A DNA stretch of 64,000 nucleotides from Shimia sagamensis (GTDB taxonomy: Bacteria; Pseudomonadota; Alphaproteobacteria; Rhodobacterales; Rhodobacteraceae), in assembly GCF_900182745.1 (NCBI RefSeq), contig NZ_FXTY01000009.1, forward strand, positions 118,508-182,507, in the 5' to 3' direction. The notes below the pieces were generated by a model, which made no database searches, had not been told where the DNA came from, and saw only the letters and a program-made list of their open reading frames with translations. Positions within the stretch are counted from its first letter, which is position 1, and each line of letters opens with the position of its first letter. Below, piece by piece: positions 9,483-17,974 of this stretch. The translations under genes were made by a program, and so were the position numbers.

Positions 9483-10565
9483 ATGAAATCAACTTTCTGG
9501 ATGATGGGGCTAGTGGCGATAACCCTGCCTTTGGCCGCACAGGCGGGGCTGGAGATTTGTAATGAAGCCGGTTTTCCGCAGAGCGTAGCGGTGGCCTATA
9601 AGGACGGCGATGGCTATCGCTCGCGTGGATGGTGGAACCTTGATCCCGGGGAATGTGATACGCCGGTCTCTGGCGATCTGAAACGCCGATATTACTACGT
9701 TTTTGCGACGGCAACTGGATACGCGTTTGACCCGGTGGAGAGGTATAGCTTTTGCACAGAGTTGTCCGGGTTCTCGATTGTAGGTGATGAGGACTGCGAG
9801 GCGCGAGGCTATGACAAGTCGATGTTTGCCAAGATTGATACGGGTAAGACGGCCAAAGACTATAGGTTGAATATCAAGGCGGGAATTTTCACGGCGTTGG
9901 ATAGGGGCGCGTCTGGTGGTTCGACCGCAACGCCACCGGCGGAGATTGTTTACTCCACGGACTCTGAAGCGCGGCGGATTTTGCCGCTTCATATGCCGAT
10001 GGAGAATTCGGGCTTTTTTGGTGAGCCGTTCTCGCAGGTTGGCATATTTCAGGGCTGTTCCTTTGAGTATGAGGATGCGTTTTGCAGCTTTCACGCGGAG
10101 GGATGGAAGTATTACGTCAACTACGGCAACGGTACTGAAGATGCGCTGCTGGATGCATTGGAGTTTCTGCCGGTGGGCACACCGGTGTCCTTTGGTGGCG
10201 ACATGATCAGTTATGGCGACATCACGGCGGACACAGTGATCCGGGAGGTGAGCTATTTTCCTGAGCTGGACCCCTATCAGCACATCCGCGAAGCGATGAT
10301 GGGGATGTGGCGTGATATGACGGACACAACCGCGCAAGTTTTGATTGAAGGCGCGGAGTGGACGGACATGTACAATGGCGAGCCAGCAGCGACCTACTTT
10401 CTGCAAATTGCAGAAAGGTGTGACGCCGGGCCGGGCGGGCCGGTCTTGTTGCAGACCAATCCCGAGGACCGTGAGCCTTATTGTTACATGATCGATAGGG
10501 TCACAGACGAGGAGATGGTGCTTTATTATTACGGCAATCCGCAGCCGTTCGTTTATCGGCGTTGA
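9483..10565 (+). CDS. Secreted DUF1036 protein with a C-terminal domain shared with the gene at 12220
   Basis: A 360-residue protein with a signal peptide (residues 1-20, cleavage after AAQA). Residues 22-120 match the DUF1036 pattern (ICNEAGFPQSVAVAYKDG, then SRGWWNLDPGEC). After a low-complexity joint near residue 145, the last 190 or so residues are alignable with the secreted protein at 12220-12876. Both have a CSFEYED/CIFETEV segment, LDPYxxIR, a YxLQIAExC/YTLQLADAC segment and a Cys-containing tail. Function is unknown; export and the paired cysteines point to the periplasm. It is followed by betC 73 bases downstream. Confidence 0.75.
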   Translation: MKSTFWMMGLVAITLPLAAQAGLEICNEAGFPQSVAVAYKDGDGYRSRGWWNLDPGECDTPVSGDLKRRYYYVFATATGYAFDPVERYSFCTELSGFSIVGDEDCEARGYDKSMFAKIDTGKTAKDYRLNIKAGIFTALDRGASGGSTATPPAEIVYSTDSEARRILPLHMPMENSGFFGEPFSQVGIFQGCSFEYEDAFCSFHAEGWKYYVNYGNGTEDALLDALEFLPVGTPVSFGGDMISYGDITADTVIREVSYFPELDPYQHIREAMMGMWRDMTDTTAQVLIEGAEWTDMYNGEPAATYFLQIAERCDAGPGGPVLLQTNPEDREPYCYMIDRVTDEEMVLYYYGNPQPFVYRR

Positions 10566-10638
10566 ATTGTCGCGAAACGTCTTGAATGCGGGACTTGTGC
10601 GTTCATAGGGTGTGGCAACCAACTTAAGGAGTGCCGCC

Positions 10639-12147
10639 ATGTCCCGTCCCAATATTCTGATTTTTATGGTGGATCAGCTCAATGGGACGTTGTTCCCAGA
10701 CGGGCCGGCGGAGTGGTTGCATGCGCCCAACCTAAAAAAGTTGGCGGCGCGGTCGACACGGTTTCAGAACGCCTACACCGCCAGTCCGCTATGTGCGCCG
10801 GGGCGGGCGGCGTTTATGTCTGGGCAGTTGCCAAGCGGCACAGGCGTTTATGACAATGCCGCGGAGTTTGCCTCTTCGATCCCAACCTACGCGCACCATT
10901 TGCGGCGGGCGGGCTATCAGACATGCCTGTCCGGCAAGATGCACTTTGTTGGGCCAGATCAGCTGCATGGGTTTGAGGAGCGGTTGACCACCGACATCTA
11001 TCCGCCGGATTTTGGTTGGACGCCGGATTATCGCAAGCCGGGCGAGCGCATTGAATGGTGGTATCACAACATGGGCAGCGTCACTGGTGCAGGTGTGGCC
11101 GAGATTTCCAACCAGATGGAGTATGACGACGAGGTTGCCTACCACGCCACACGCAAGGTTTATGATCTGGCGCGGGGGCAGGACGCGCGGCCGTGGTGTC
11201 TGACTGTCAGCTTCACACATCCGCATGATCCGTATGTGGCGCGTAAGAAGTATTGGGACCTTTATGAGGATTGTGACCATCTGCTGCCGGAAGTTGGGTC
11301 GATCCCTTATGAAGAACAAGATACGCATTCAAAGCGGATTTTTGACGCCAACGACTGGCGCAGTTTTGATATCACCGAAGAAGACATCCGCCGTAGCCGC
11401 CGCGCGTATTTTGCCAATATCAGCTATCTGGATGACAAGATTGGCGAAATCATGGAGGCGTTGGAAGCCACGCGACAGGAGGCCGTCATCCTCTTTGTCA
11501 GTGACCATGGCGATATGCTTGGCGAGCGCGGTTTGTGGTTCAAGATGAGCTTTTATGAGGGTTCCAGCCGCGTGCCAATGATGGTTGCTGCGCCGTCCAT
11601 GGAGCCCGGTTTGGTGACCACACCGGTGAGCAACATCGATGTCTGTCCAACGCTCTGTGATCTGGCCGGCGTGAGTATGGAAGAGGTCATGCCCTGGACC
11701 ACAGGCGAGAGCCTTGTGCATCTGGGCCAAGGCGGCGAACGCGATACGCCGGTGATGATTGAATATGCCGCAGAGGCCTCATATGCGCCGATGGTGTCGT
11801 TGCGCTATGGCAAGTGGAAGTACAACCGCTGTGCGCTGGACCCGGATCAGCTGTTTGATCTGGCTGCTGACCCACATGAACTGACCAATCTGGCTGAGGA
11901 ACCGGCGCATCAAGGCACGGTGCAAACTTTACGGGCCAAAGCGGAGGCGCGTTGGGATTTGGCGGCATTTGATGCGGCGGTGCGGGAAAGTCAGGCGCGG
12001 CGTTGGGTGGTCTATGAGGCGTTGCGGGAGGGCGGTTATTTCCCGTGGGACTACCAACCGCTGCAAAAGGCCTCGGAGCGCTACATGCGCAACCACATGG
12101 ACCTGAATGAAGTTGAGGAAAATCAGCGGTTTCCGCGTGGGGAGTAG
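10639..12147 (+). CDS. betC: Choline-sulfatase
   Basis: Hydrolyses choline-O-sulfate to choline and sulfate, feeding the betaine pathway and supplying sulfur. The 502-residue sulfatase begins MSRPNILIFMVDQLNG and has the sulfatase signature PLCAPGR, with Cys52 the residue converted to formylglycine. Later metal and substrate motifs include SGKMHFVGPDQLHGF and VSDHGDMLGERGLW. The choline-sulfatase-specific C-terminal domain is present to the end. ATG 10639 has AAGGA eight bases upstream; the in-frame ATG-like start at 10612 has none. It lies between two paralogous secreted proteins and upstream of betI-betBA, although betI and betBA are on separate transcripts. Confidence 0.95.
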   Translation: MSRPNILIFMVDQLNGTLFPDGPAEWLHAPNLKKLAARSTRFQNAYTASPLCAPGRAAFMSGQLPSGTGVYDNAAEFASSIPTYAHHLRRAGYQTCLSGKMHFVGPDQLHGFEERLTTDIYPPDFGWTPDYRKPGERIEWWYHNMGSVTGAGVAEISNQMEYDDEVAYHATRKVYDLARGQDARPWCLTVSFTHPHDPYVARKKYWDLYEDCDHLLPEVGSIPYEEQDTHSKRIFDANDWRSFDITEEDIRRSRRAYFANISYLDDKIGEIMEALEATRQEAVILFVSDHGDMLGERGLWFKMSFYEGSSRVPMMVAAPSMEPGLVTTPVSNIDVCPTLCDLAGVSMEEVMPWTTGESLVHLGQGGERDTPVMIEYAAEASYAPMVSLRYGKWKYNRCALDPDQLFDLAADPHELTNLAEEPAHQGTVQTLRAKAEARWDLAAFDAAVRESQARRWVVYEALREGGYFPWDYQPLQKASERYMRNHMDLNEVEENQRFPRGE

Positions 12148-12219
12148 ACCACCACACGTGGGAGTAGATTGTTAATGCTTATCCCCCTAGGCTGCGCCAA
12201 ACGCGAAGGGGAGAGCTTT

Positions 12220-12876
12220 ATGAATTTGAAAACACTGATGTTGGTAGGCGCAGCCATGACGTTGGCAAGCGTCGGACAGGCGCAGATGTTCATTGATAGC
12301 GGTGTGGAAAGTGGTACGCGGGGAGAGCCAATTGAAGATGTGGCCATGTTGCACAGCTGTATTTTTGAAACAGAGGTGCCAAGTTGCCAGCTGACCAGCA
12401 ATGGGTTCACTTATTACGTGAGCTGGAATGAGCCAACGCCAAGCTACATTGTCGAGGCGATGGGCACGTTGCATGTCAACGCGCCCTTGTGGTTGCGGGC
12501 GGACATTGTGGAGATGGGCGACATGTCGGCGGAACTGGCGGTGCATGCGTTCCGCCATGATCCTTCTCTGGACCCCTATGCCGAAATCCGCGCGAACCTG
12601 CAGGGCCAATGGGTGTTTGCTGCCGATCCGGCCTATACCTCAACAGTATGGGGCGATCAGGTGACCGAGGAGATCAATGGAGACTACTCGTCGGAGTACA
12701 CGCTGCAACTGGCAGACGCTTGTGAGAAATCAAACGGGCAGGGGCCGGTGATGATTGCGTACATCGATCCCTGGAGTGAGCCGCCTTGCATGATTATTGA
12801 AGCGGTTACGGCTGACAAGATGATCATGCAATTGGCCGGGGGGGACGGCACTTTGTATAAATACGTGCGTCCCTAG
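12220..12876 (+). CDS. Secreted protein of unknown function, paralogous to the C-terminal half of the gene at 9483
   Basis: A 218-residue protein with a signal peptide (MNLKTLMLVGAAMTLASVGQA). The ATG at 12220 follows AAGGGGAG at good spacing; the longer frame from 12169 would hide the signal peptide. The mature part aligns along its whole length with residues 165-360 of the secreted DUF1036 protein upstream of betC, sharing CIFE, YYVSWN/YYVNYGN, DPYAEIR and LQLADAC-like segments. It lacks the DUF1036 part. I do not recognise the domain. Its position immediately after betC suggests a link to osmolyte use, but this is inference. Confidence 0.72.
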   Translation: MNLKTLMLVGAAMTLASVGQAQMFIDSGVESGTRGEPIEDVAMLHSCIFETEVPSCQLTSNGFTYYVSWNEPTPSYIVEAMGTLHVNAPLWLRADIVEMGDMSAELAVHAFRHDPSLDPYAEIRANLQGQWVFAADPAYTSTVWGDQVTEEINGDYSSEYTLQLADACEKSNGQGPVMIAYIDPWSEPPCMIIEAVTADKMIMQLAGGDGTLYKYVRP

Positions 12877-12936
12877 GCTTTTCTTGCCCCAAATATCCCG
12901 GGGGAGTCGCGCATCGCGCGGCGGGGGCTGGCCCCG
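12877..12936 (-). repeat. Dispersed intergenic repeat, copy 2 (downstream of betI)
   Basis: Read on the minus strand it runs GGGGCCAGCCCCC, a GC-rich middle, CCCCCGGGATATTTGGGG and then an AAGAAAAG end. This is the same layout as the copies after lysE and mcm. It begins 16 bases past the betI stop and points the same way as betI. Confidence 0.6.
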
Positions 12937-12951
12937 AACTCTCTCAGCAGG

Positions 12952-13536
12952 TCAGTCTTGTGACACTAACATGAGGTCCGCCACTTCGCGGGCCTCTTTG
13001 CGTGCCTGGGCCGGGTTGAGCGGTGTGTCCGATTGCGCGGCCTCCAGCCAAACGCCATCCATGTAACATTGCAACGCTTCACGTAGGGTTTCGCGCCGGT
13101 CCTCTGCCACAAGCGCGCGCAATTCAGCACGGAAGTGCGCCGTGACCCGTGACCGGTTGATGCGATGCAGACGTTGCAGGCTTTCCGCATAAGGCGCGTT
13201 GGCCCAGAATTGAATCCAAATCGAGCACTGCTCATTGGTGAACAGCCTGTCCGAAAAATTGGCGTCAATCACCGCCATCAGCCGCTCATGCGGGGATTTG
13301 GCGGTGGCGTAGCGCTCCAGCATGGCTTGTTTCAACAGGGTCAGCAGGCGGCGCATGGTGGCCTCCATCAGCTTTTCCTTGGAGCCAAAATAATAGTTGA
13401 TTGACGCGGCTGACGCCCCTGCCTCTGCGGCAATTTCCGCCATCGTGACAACGGCATAGCCCCGTTTGTGCACAGCCGTGATGGTGGCGCTGATCAACTC
13501 TTCATGTCGGATATCGCGGATACGTGTTCGGCCCAT
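12952..13536 (-). CDS. betI: TetR-family repressor BetI
   Basis: A 194-residue TetR repressor of choline-to-betaine genes, relieved by choline. The N-terminal HTH lies at about residues 27-50 (TMAEIAAEAGASAASINYYFGSKEKL), and the BetI-type C-terminal domain fills the rest. It is divergent from betB, and a composite palindrome sits between them at 13590-13618, a natural operator position for both self-control and control of betBA. Length and neighbours agree with BetI. Confidence 0.93.
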   Translation of the reverse strand: MGRTRIRDIRHEELISATITAVHKRGYAVVTMAEIAAEAGASAASINYYFGSKEKLMEATMRRLLTLLKQAMLERYATAKSPHERLMAVIDANFSDRLFTNEQCSIWIQFWANAPYAESLQRLHRINRSRVTAHFRAELRALVAEDRRETLREALQCYMDGVWLEAAQSDTPLNPAQARKEAREVADLMLVSQD

Positions 13537-13589
13537 GGCGCCACTTTAGCGAGATCACGGGGAGGGGCAATATTGTTGTTTCAATAAAA

Positions 13590-13618
13590 TTTTTAAATGG
13601 TCATTTAAAAAAATGACC
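13590..13618. promoter_or_regulatory. Candidate BetI operator: two overlapping perfect palindromes
   Basis: TTTTTAAATG and CATTTAAAAA form perfect 10-base arms around GT (13590-13611). Overlapping this, GGTCATTT and AAATGACC form perfect 8-base arms around four A (13599-13618). The site lies 53 bases from betI and 75 bases from betB in their shared divergent promoter region. The palindromes are seen directly; assignment to BetI is inference. Confidence 0.6.
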
Positions 13619-13692
13619 CGTGATGCTAGTTTGTCTGTCAGATTGAGAATCCGCAGCCTCTTGAAGAAGGGGGCGTAGAAAAGGAACGCGCG

Positions 13693-15144
13693 ATGCAGTT
13701 GCAACCGACGGCCAGCCATTTCATCAACGGGGCTTATGTGGAGGACACGGCGGGGGCGCCGATTGAGATCATTTACCCGGCCACCGGCGAGGTGATTGGC
13801 ACCGTGCACGCGGCGACACCGGCAATTGTTGATCAGGCGCTTGAGAGTGCCAAGGTGGGTCAGAAAGTCTGGGCTGCGATGACCGGCCGGGAGCGTGGGC
13901 GCATCATGAGCCGTGCAGCGGCGATGATAATGGAGCGCAACCACGAGCTTTCGGTGCTGGAGACTTATGACACTGGAAAGCCGTATCAAGAGACTATCGC
14001 CGTGGACGCGACATCTGGTGCGGACGCGTTGGAGTATTTTGGCGGTTTGGCGGGCAGCTTGACCGGTGAGCACATCCCCTTGGGTGAGGATTGGGTTTAT
14101 ACCGTGCGCGAACCGCTTGGCGTGTGTGTGGGCATCGGCGCGTGGAACTATCCAACGCAGATTGCCTGCTGGAAAGGTGCGCCGGCGTTGGCCTGTGGCA
14201 ATGCGATGGTGTTTAAGCCGTCGGAAACCACGCCGATGTGTGCGTTGAAGGTGGCGGAAATTCTGCATGAGGCGGGCGTGCCTGCTGGCGTTTATAACGT
14301 CATTCAGGGCATGGGCGAGGTTGGCGCTGCACTAGTCAATGATACACGTGTTGACAAGGTGAGCCTGACCGGCTCAGTGTCCACCGGCAAGAAGGTTTAT
14401 GCGGCGGCGGCCAGCCACATGAAGCATGTGACCATGGAGCTGGGTGGGAAATCTCCGCTGATCATCTTTGATGATGCGGATGTCGAAAACGCCGTGGGCG
14501 GCGCCATTTTGGGCAACTTCTATAGCTCCGGGCAGGTCTGCTCCAACGGCACACGGGTGTTTGTGCAGAAGGGCATCAAAGAGAAATTCCTGGCCCGTCT
14601 TGCCGAACGTCTGGACACGGCTGTGATTGGTGATCCGCTGGATGAGGCGACAAGCTTTGGTCCAATGGTGTCTAAGCGGCAGATGGATATCGTGCTGGGC
14701 TATATGGCCAAAGGCCAAGAGGAAGGTGCGCGGCTGGTTTACGGCGGCAAGCGTCTGGAACGGGACGGGTTTTACCTTGAGCCCACCGTGTTTGCCGATG
14801 TGACCGACGACATGACCATTGCCCGCGAAGAGATTTTTGGGCCGGTGATGTCGGTGCTGGATTTTGACACTGAGGAAGAAGTGATTGCGCGCGCCAATGA
14901 CACCGAATACGGCCTTTCGGCTGGTGTGTTCACCTCCGATTTGTCGCGTGGCCACCGAGTGATTGGGCAGCTTGAAGCGGGCAGCTGCTTTATCAACTCC
15001 TACAACGATGCGCCGGTGGAGGCGCCGTTTGGCGGGGTGAAAAACTCCGGTGTGGGGCGTGAAAACTCCAAGGAGGCGATCAACCACTATAGCCAAGTGA
15101 AATCGGTTTACGTGCGTATGGGCGACGTGGAAGCGCCTTACTAA
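13693..15144 (+). CDS. betB: Betaine-aldehyde dehydrogenase
   Basis: Oxidises betaine aldehyde to glycine betaine with NAD(P). The 483-residue ALDH-superfamily enzyme has the catalytic Glu motif [12 protein letters not shown], the catalytic Cys motif [15 protein letters not shown] and the [19 protein letters not shown] nucleotide-site segment (here [15 protein letters not shown]). The C-terminal end [16 protein letters not shown] is typical of BetB. It is first in a betB-betA operon, with betA starting 36 bases downstream. It is likely repressed by BetI through the palindromes just upstream. Confidence 0.96.
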   Translation: MQLQPTASHFINGAYVEDTAGAPIEIIYPATGEVIGTVHAATPAIVDQALESAKVGQKVWAAMTGRERGRIMSRAAAMIMERNHELSVLETYDTGKPYQETIAVDATSGADALEYFGGLAGSLTGEHIPLGEDWVYTVREPLGVCVGIGAWNYPTQIACWKGAPALACGNAMVFKPSETTPMCALKVAEILHEAGVPAGVYNVIQGMGEVGAALVNDTRVDKVSLTGSVSTGKKVYAAAASHMKHVTMELGGKSPLIIFDDADVENAVGGAILGNFYSSGQVCSNGTRVFVQKGIKEKFLARLAERLDTAVIGDPLDEATSFGPMVSKRQMDIVLGYMAKGQEEGARLVYGGKRLERDGFYLEPTVFADVTDDMTIAREEIFGPVMSVLDFDTEEEVIARANDTEYGLSAGVFTSDLSRGHRVIGQLEAGSCFINSYNDAPVEAPFGGVKNSGVGRENSKEAINHYSQVKSVYVRMGDVEAPY

Positions 15145-15180
15145 TCGCCCCAATTGGCGGCTCTGTCAGGAAAGATCAAG

Positions 15181-16836
15181 ATGCAGGCAGATTATGTGAT
15201 TGTTGGTGCCGGTTCAGCGGGGTGCGCGATGGCGTACCGGCTGAGTGAGGCGGGCAAGTCGGTACTCGTGATCGAACATGGGGGCACCGATGCGGGGCCG
15301 TTTATTCAGATGCCAGCGGCGCTTAGCTATCCGATGAACATGAGCCTCTATGACTGGGGCTACAAAACGCAGCCGGAGCCGCACCTGGGTGGTCGGACCT
15401 TGGTATGCCCCCGTGGTAAGGTGATTGGTGGGTCGAGCTCGATCAACGGTATGGTCTATGTACGTGGACATGCTGGGGATTATGACCACTGGGCTGAGAG
15501 CGGTGCGGATGGTTGGGCCTATGCGGACGTTTTGCCGTATTTCAAACGCATGGAGAACTGGCACGAGAGTGGGCAGGGGGGGGATGCGGATTGGCGTGGC
15601 TCTGACGGGCCGTTGCATATCAGCCGAGGGCCACGGAACAACCCGCTCCACAGCGCCTTTGTGGAGGCGGGGCGGCAAGCGGGCTATCCGGTGACAAACG
15701 ACTACAACGGGCAGCAGCAAGAGGGCTTTGGCCCGATGGATATGACCGTTTACAAAGGGCAGCGTTGGTCGGCGGCCAATGCCTATTTGAAGCCAGCATT
15801 GAAACGCGAGAACTGCGAGCTTGTGCGGGGATTGGCGCGCAAAGTTGTGATCGAAAATGGTCGCGCTGTCGGGGTGGAAATTGAGCGTGGTGGTCAGGTT
15901 CAAGTGGTCCGTGCCAACACCGAGGTGATCTTGTCGGCGTCTTCGTTGAACTCACCCAAGTTGTTGATGTTGTCTGGCATTGGCCCTGCGTCGCACTTGG
16001 CGGAGCATGGTATTGAGGTGATCGCGGATCGCGCCGGCGTGGGGCAGAATTTGCAGGACCACCTTGAGGTCTACATGCAGATGGCCTGTAAGCAGCCGAT
16101 CACGCTTTACAAATATTGGAACCTGATCAGTAAGGGGCTGATTGGCGCGCAGTGGTTGTTTACCAAAGCGGGTCTGGGTGCGTCTAACCAGTTTGAAACG
16201 GCTGGGTTTATTCGGTCGCGCACCGGGATTTCCTATCCAGACATTCAGTATCACTTCCTGCCCATTGCGGTGCGCTATGATGGCCAAGCGGCTGCTGAAG
16301 GGCACGGATTTCAAGCACATGTGGGGCCGATGCGCTCACCGTCGCGCGGTGCAGTCACGTTGGCATCCTCTGATCCCAAGGCCGCACCCAATATCTTTTT
16401 CAACTACATGTCGTCCGAGCAGGATTGGGAAGACTTTCGCGCTTGTATTCGTCTGACGCGGGAGATTTTTGCGCAGGACGCGATGTTGCCGTTTGTGAAA
16501 AGTGAGATCCAGCCGGGAGCAGACCTGCAGACGGATGATGAGATCGACAGCTTCATTCGCGAACACGCGGAGAGTGCGTATCACCCCTGTGGTACCTGCA
16601 AGATGGGCAGTGTGGAGGATCCATCGGCCGTGGTGGACAGTGAGTGCCGGGTGATTGGCGTGGAGGGCCTGCGTGTGGCGGACAGCTCGATCTTCCCACG
16701 TATCACCAATGGCAATCTGAATGGACCGTCGATCATGACCGGTGAGAAAGCTTCTGATCACATCCTAGGGCGGCGGTTGCCATCATCAAATGCCGAGCCA
16801 TGGGTGCATCCGGCGTGGGAAAATACGCAGCGCTGA
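15181..16836 (+). CDS. betA: Choline dehydrogenase
   Basis: FAD-dependent oxidation of choline to betaine aldehyde (and onward), membrane-associated. The 551-residue GMC oxidoreductase has the N-terminal dinucleotide motif [16 protein letters not shown] and the first GMC signature near [18 protein letters not shown]. Near the C-terminus are the active-site segment [10 protein letters not shown] and the segment [22 protein letters not shown] 15181 has AGGAAAG upstream; the in-frame TTG at 15154 is less likely. It is co-transcribed with betB. Confidence 0.96.
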   Translation: MQADYVIVGAGSAGCAMAYRLSEAGKSVLVIEHGGTDAGPFIQMPAALSYPMNMSLYDWGYKTQPEPHLGGRTLVCPRGKVIGGSSSINGMVYVRGHAGDYDHWAESGADGWAYADVLPYFKRMENWHESGQGGDADWRGSDGPLHISRGPRNNPLHSAFVEAGRQAGYPVTNDYNGQQQEGFGPMDMTVYKGQRWSAANAYLKPALKRENCELVRGLARKVVIENGRAVGVEIERGGQVQVVRANTEVILSASSLNSPKLLMLSGIGPASHLAEHGIEVIADRAGVGQNLQDHLEVYMQMACKQPITLYKYWNLISKGLIGAQWLFTKAGLGASNQFETAGFIRSRTGISYPDIQYHFLPIAVRYDGQAAAEGHGFQAHVGPMRSPSRGAVTLASSDPKAAPNIFFNYMSSEQDWEDFRACIRLTREIFAQDAMLPFVKSEIQPGADLQTDDEIDSFIREHAESAYHPCGTCKMGSVEDPSAVVDSECRVIGVEGLRVADSSIFPRITNGNLNGPSIMTGEKASDHILGRRLPSSNAEPWVHPAWENTQR

Positions 16837-16856
16837 AGCGTGTTTTTGACGGTGAC

Positions 16857-16870
16857 TTGATCCGCGTCAA
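16857..16870. promoter_or_regulatory. FNR/CRP-type box (TTGAT-N4-GTCAA)
   Basis: TTGATCCGCGTCAA fits the Fnr/FnrL/Dnr consensus TTGAT-N4-(A/G)TCAA. It lies 58 bases before the YdcH-like start codon, a normal distance for an activated promoter. Which FNR-type regulator would use it is unknown; none is in the window. Confidence 0.55.
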
Positions 16871-16928
16871 AGAGACGGTGAATGTGCAGGGCTAAGGTGT
16901 GTGCGACTTAGGCAAAAGGAGCGAACAC

Positions 16929-17168
16929 ATGTCCAACACCCCACACGAGCTGGCTGCGGAATTCCCTGAATTTGTTGAGAAAATGCATGAGCTGAAAGTC
17001 AGCGATAAGCATTTTGCAAAGCTGGCAGAGGACTATCACGAACTGAACCGCAAGGTGCATGCGGCGGAGACCAATGTGGCCCCACGTGAAGAGCTTTCTG
17101 AAGTGGATCTGCGCAAGCGTCGCGGTGCGATGAAAGATGAGATCTACGCCTATCTCAAGGCAAACTGA
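16929..17168 (+). CDS. YdcH family (DUF465) small protein
   Basis: A 79-residue charged helical protein with the DUF465 pattern: FxxKMxELKxxDxHFxKLxxxYHELNxKVHxAE, then LRKRRxxMKDEIYxYL. The molecular role of the family is unknown. ATG 16929 has AAAAGGAG upstream. An FNR-type box lies 58 bases before it, suggesting oxygen-dependent expression. Its last 19 bases overlap the 3' end of the hydrolase gene on the other strand. Confidence 0.85.
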   Translation: MSNTPHELAAEFPEFVEKMHELKVSDKHFAKLAEDYHELNRKVHAAETNVAPREELSEVDLRKRRGAMKDEIYAYLKAN

Positions 17169-17974
17169 TTGATAAACTTGGTCAGTTGCGGCCAAGTGTC
17201 GGTGCGCCACAGGCCGGTGTGACCGGCGCCCGGTGCTTCGACAAAAACCTTATCTCTCGAGGGGGCGGCAGCAAAAATCTGTCGCCCCATTTCTATGGGA
17301 ATGAGGTTGTCTTCGCTGCCGTGCAATATCAGAAAGGGCAAGGTGATACTCTCGGCGCGAGACAGGCTGTCCCATTGATTTGACAGGTGTTTTGTGAAGC
17401 CGCCGTTCCCGGGATAGTGGTGGGCGGCCATGGCGGCGATCGAAGTGTAAGGCGCTTCCAGAAGGATGGCATCAGGCTCCATCCCCGCCTCAAGCGCACC
17501 TAGGGTGACGGCGGCGCCAATACTCTCTCCATAGACCATAATAGGGGTCTGCATTGGGTGGACCAAGCTGTTGAAGATGGCGACAGTGTCGCTGATGATT
17601 GCGGCTTCTTGTGGGGTGCCAGTGCTACCGGAATAGCCGCGGTAAGCGGGCGCGACCAGACCGTAGCCGCGCTGTAACAGCAGGTCAAAGCGGGAGGCTC
17701 GGTTAGCGAGATTTCCTGCGTTTCCATGCAGATAGAAGATCACAGGCTTGCCAGAGGCGGGTGGGGCCGCCCAAACAATCAGAGCTTCGCCGTCGTGGTG
17801 AAAGACCTCTTCGCTTACGGTAGGAAGGTTTACGTCGCCAGGTGCGACACGGGTGTCGTCCAGCGGGTAGATCATCAAGCGTTCCAGTAAGGGTGCGGCC
17901 ACCACAAGCATGAAGGCTAGCATCACGCAAAACGCGCCGAGCCGGAACAGGAACTGCGCCAATCTAACCCACAT
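17150..17974 (-). CDS. Membrane-anchored alpha/beta hydrolase (BEM46/ABHD13-like)
   Basis: A 274-residue serine hydrolase with one N-terminal membrane helix (about residues 7-30), placing the catalytic domain outside the cytoplasm. The oxyanion motif FYLHGNAGN, nucleophile GESIG, acid in LHGSEDNLIP and His in GAGHTG are all present. The substrate is unknown. Its start overlaps the end of the pccR-like gene by 11 bases, so it is probably read with it. Confidence 0.85.
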   Translation of the reverse strand: MWVRLAQFLFRLGAFCVMLAFMLVVAAPLLERLMIYPLDDTRVAPGDVNLPTVSEEVFHHDGEALIVWAAPPASGKPVIFYLHGNAGNLANRASRFDLLLQRGYGLVAPAYRGYSGSTGTPQEAAIISDTVAIFNSLVHPMQTPIMVYGESIGAAVTLGALEAGMEPDAILLEAPYTSIAAMAAHHYPGNGGFTKHLSNQWDSLSRAESITLPFLILHGSEDNLIPIEMGRQIFAAAPSRDKVFVEAPGAGHTGLWRTDTWPQLTKFINQFALR

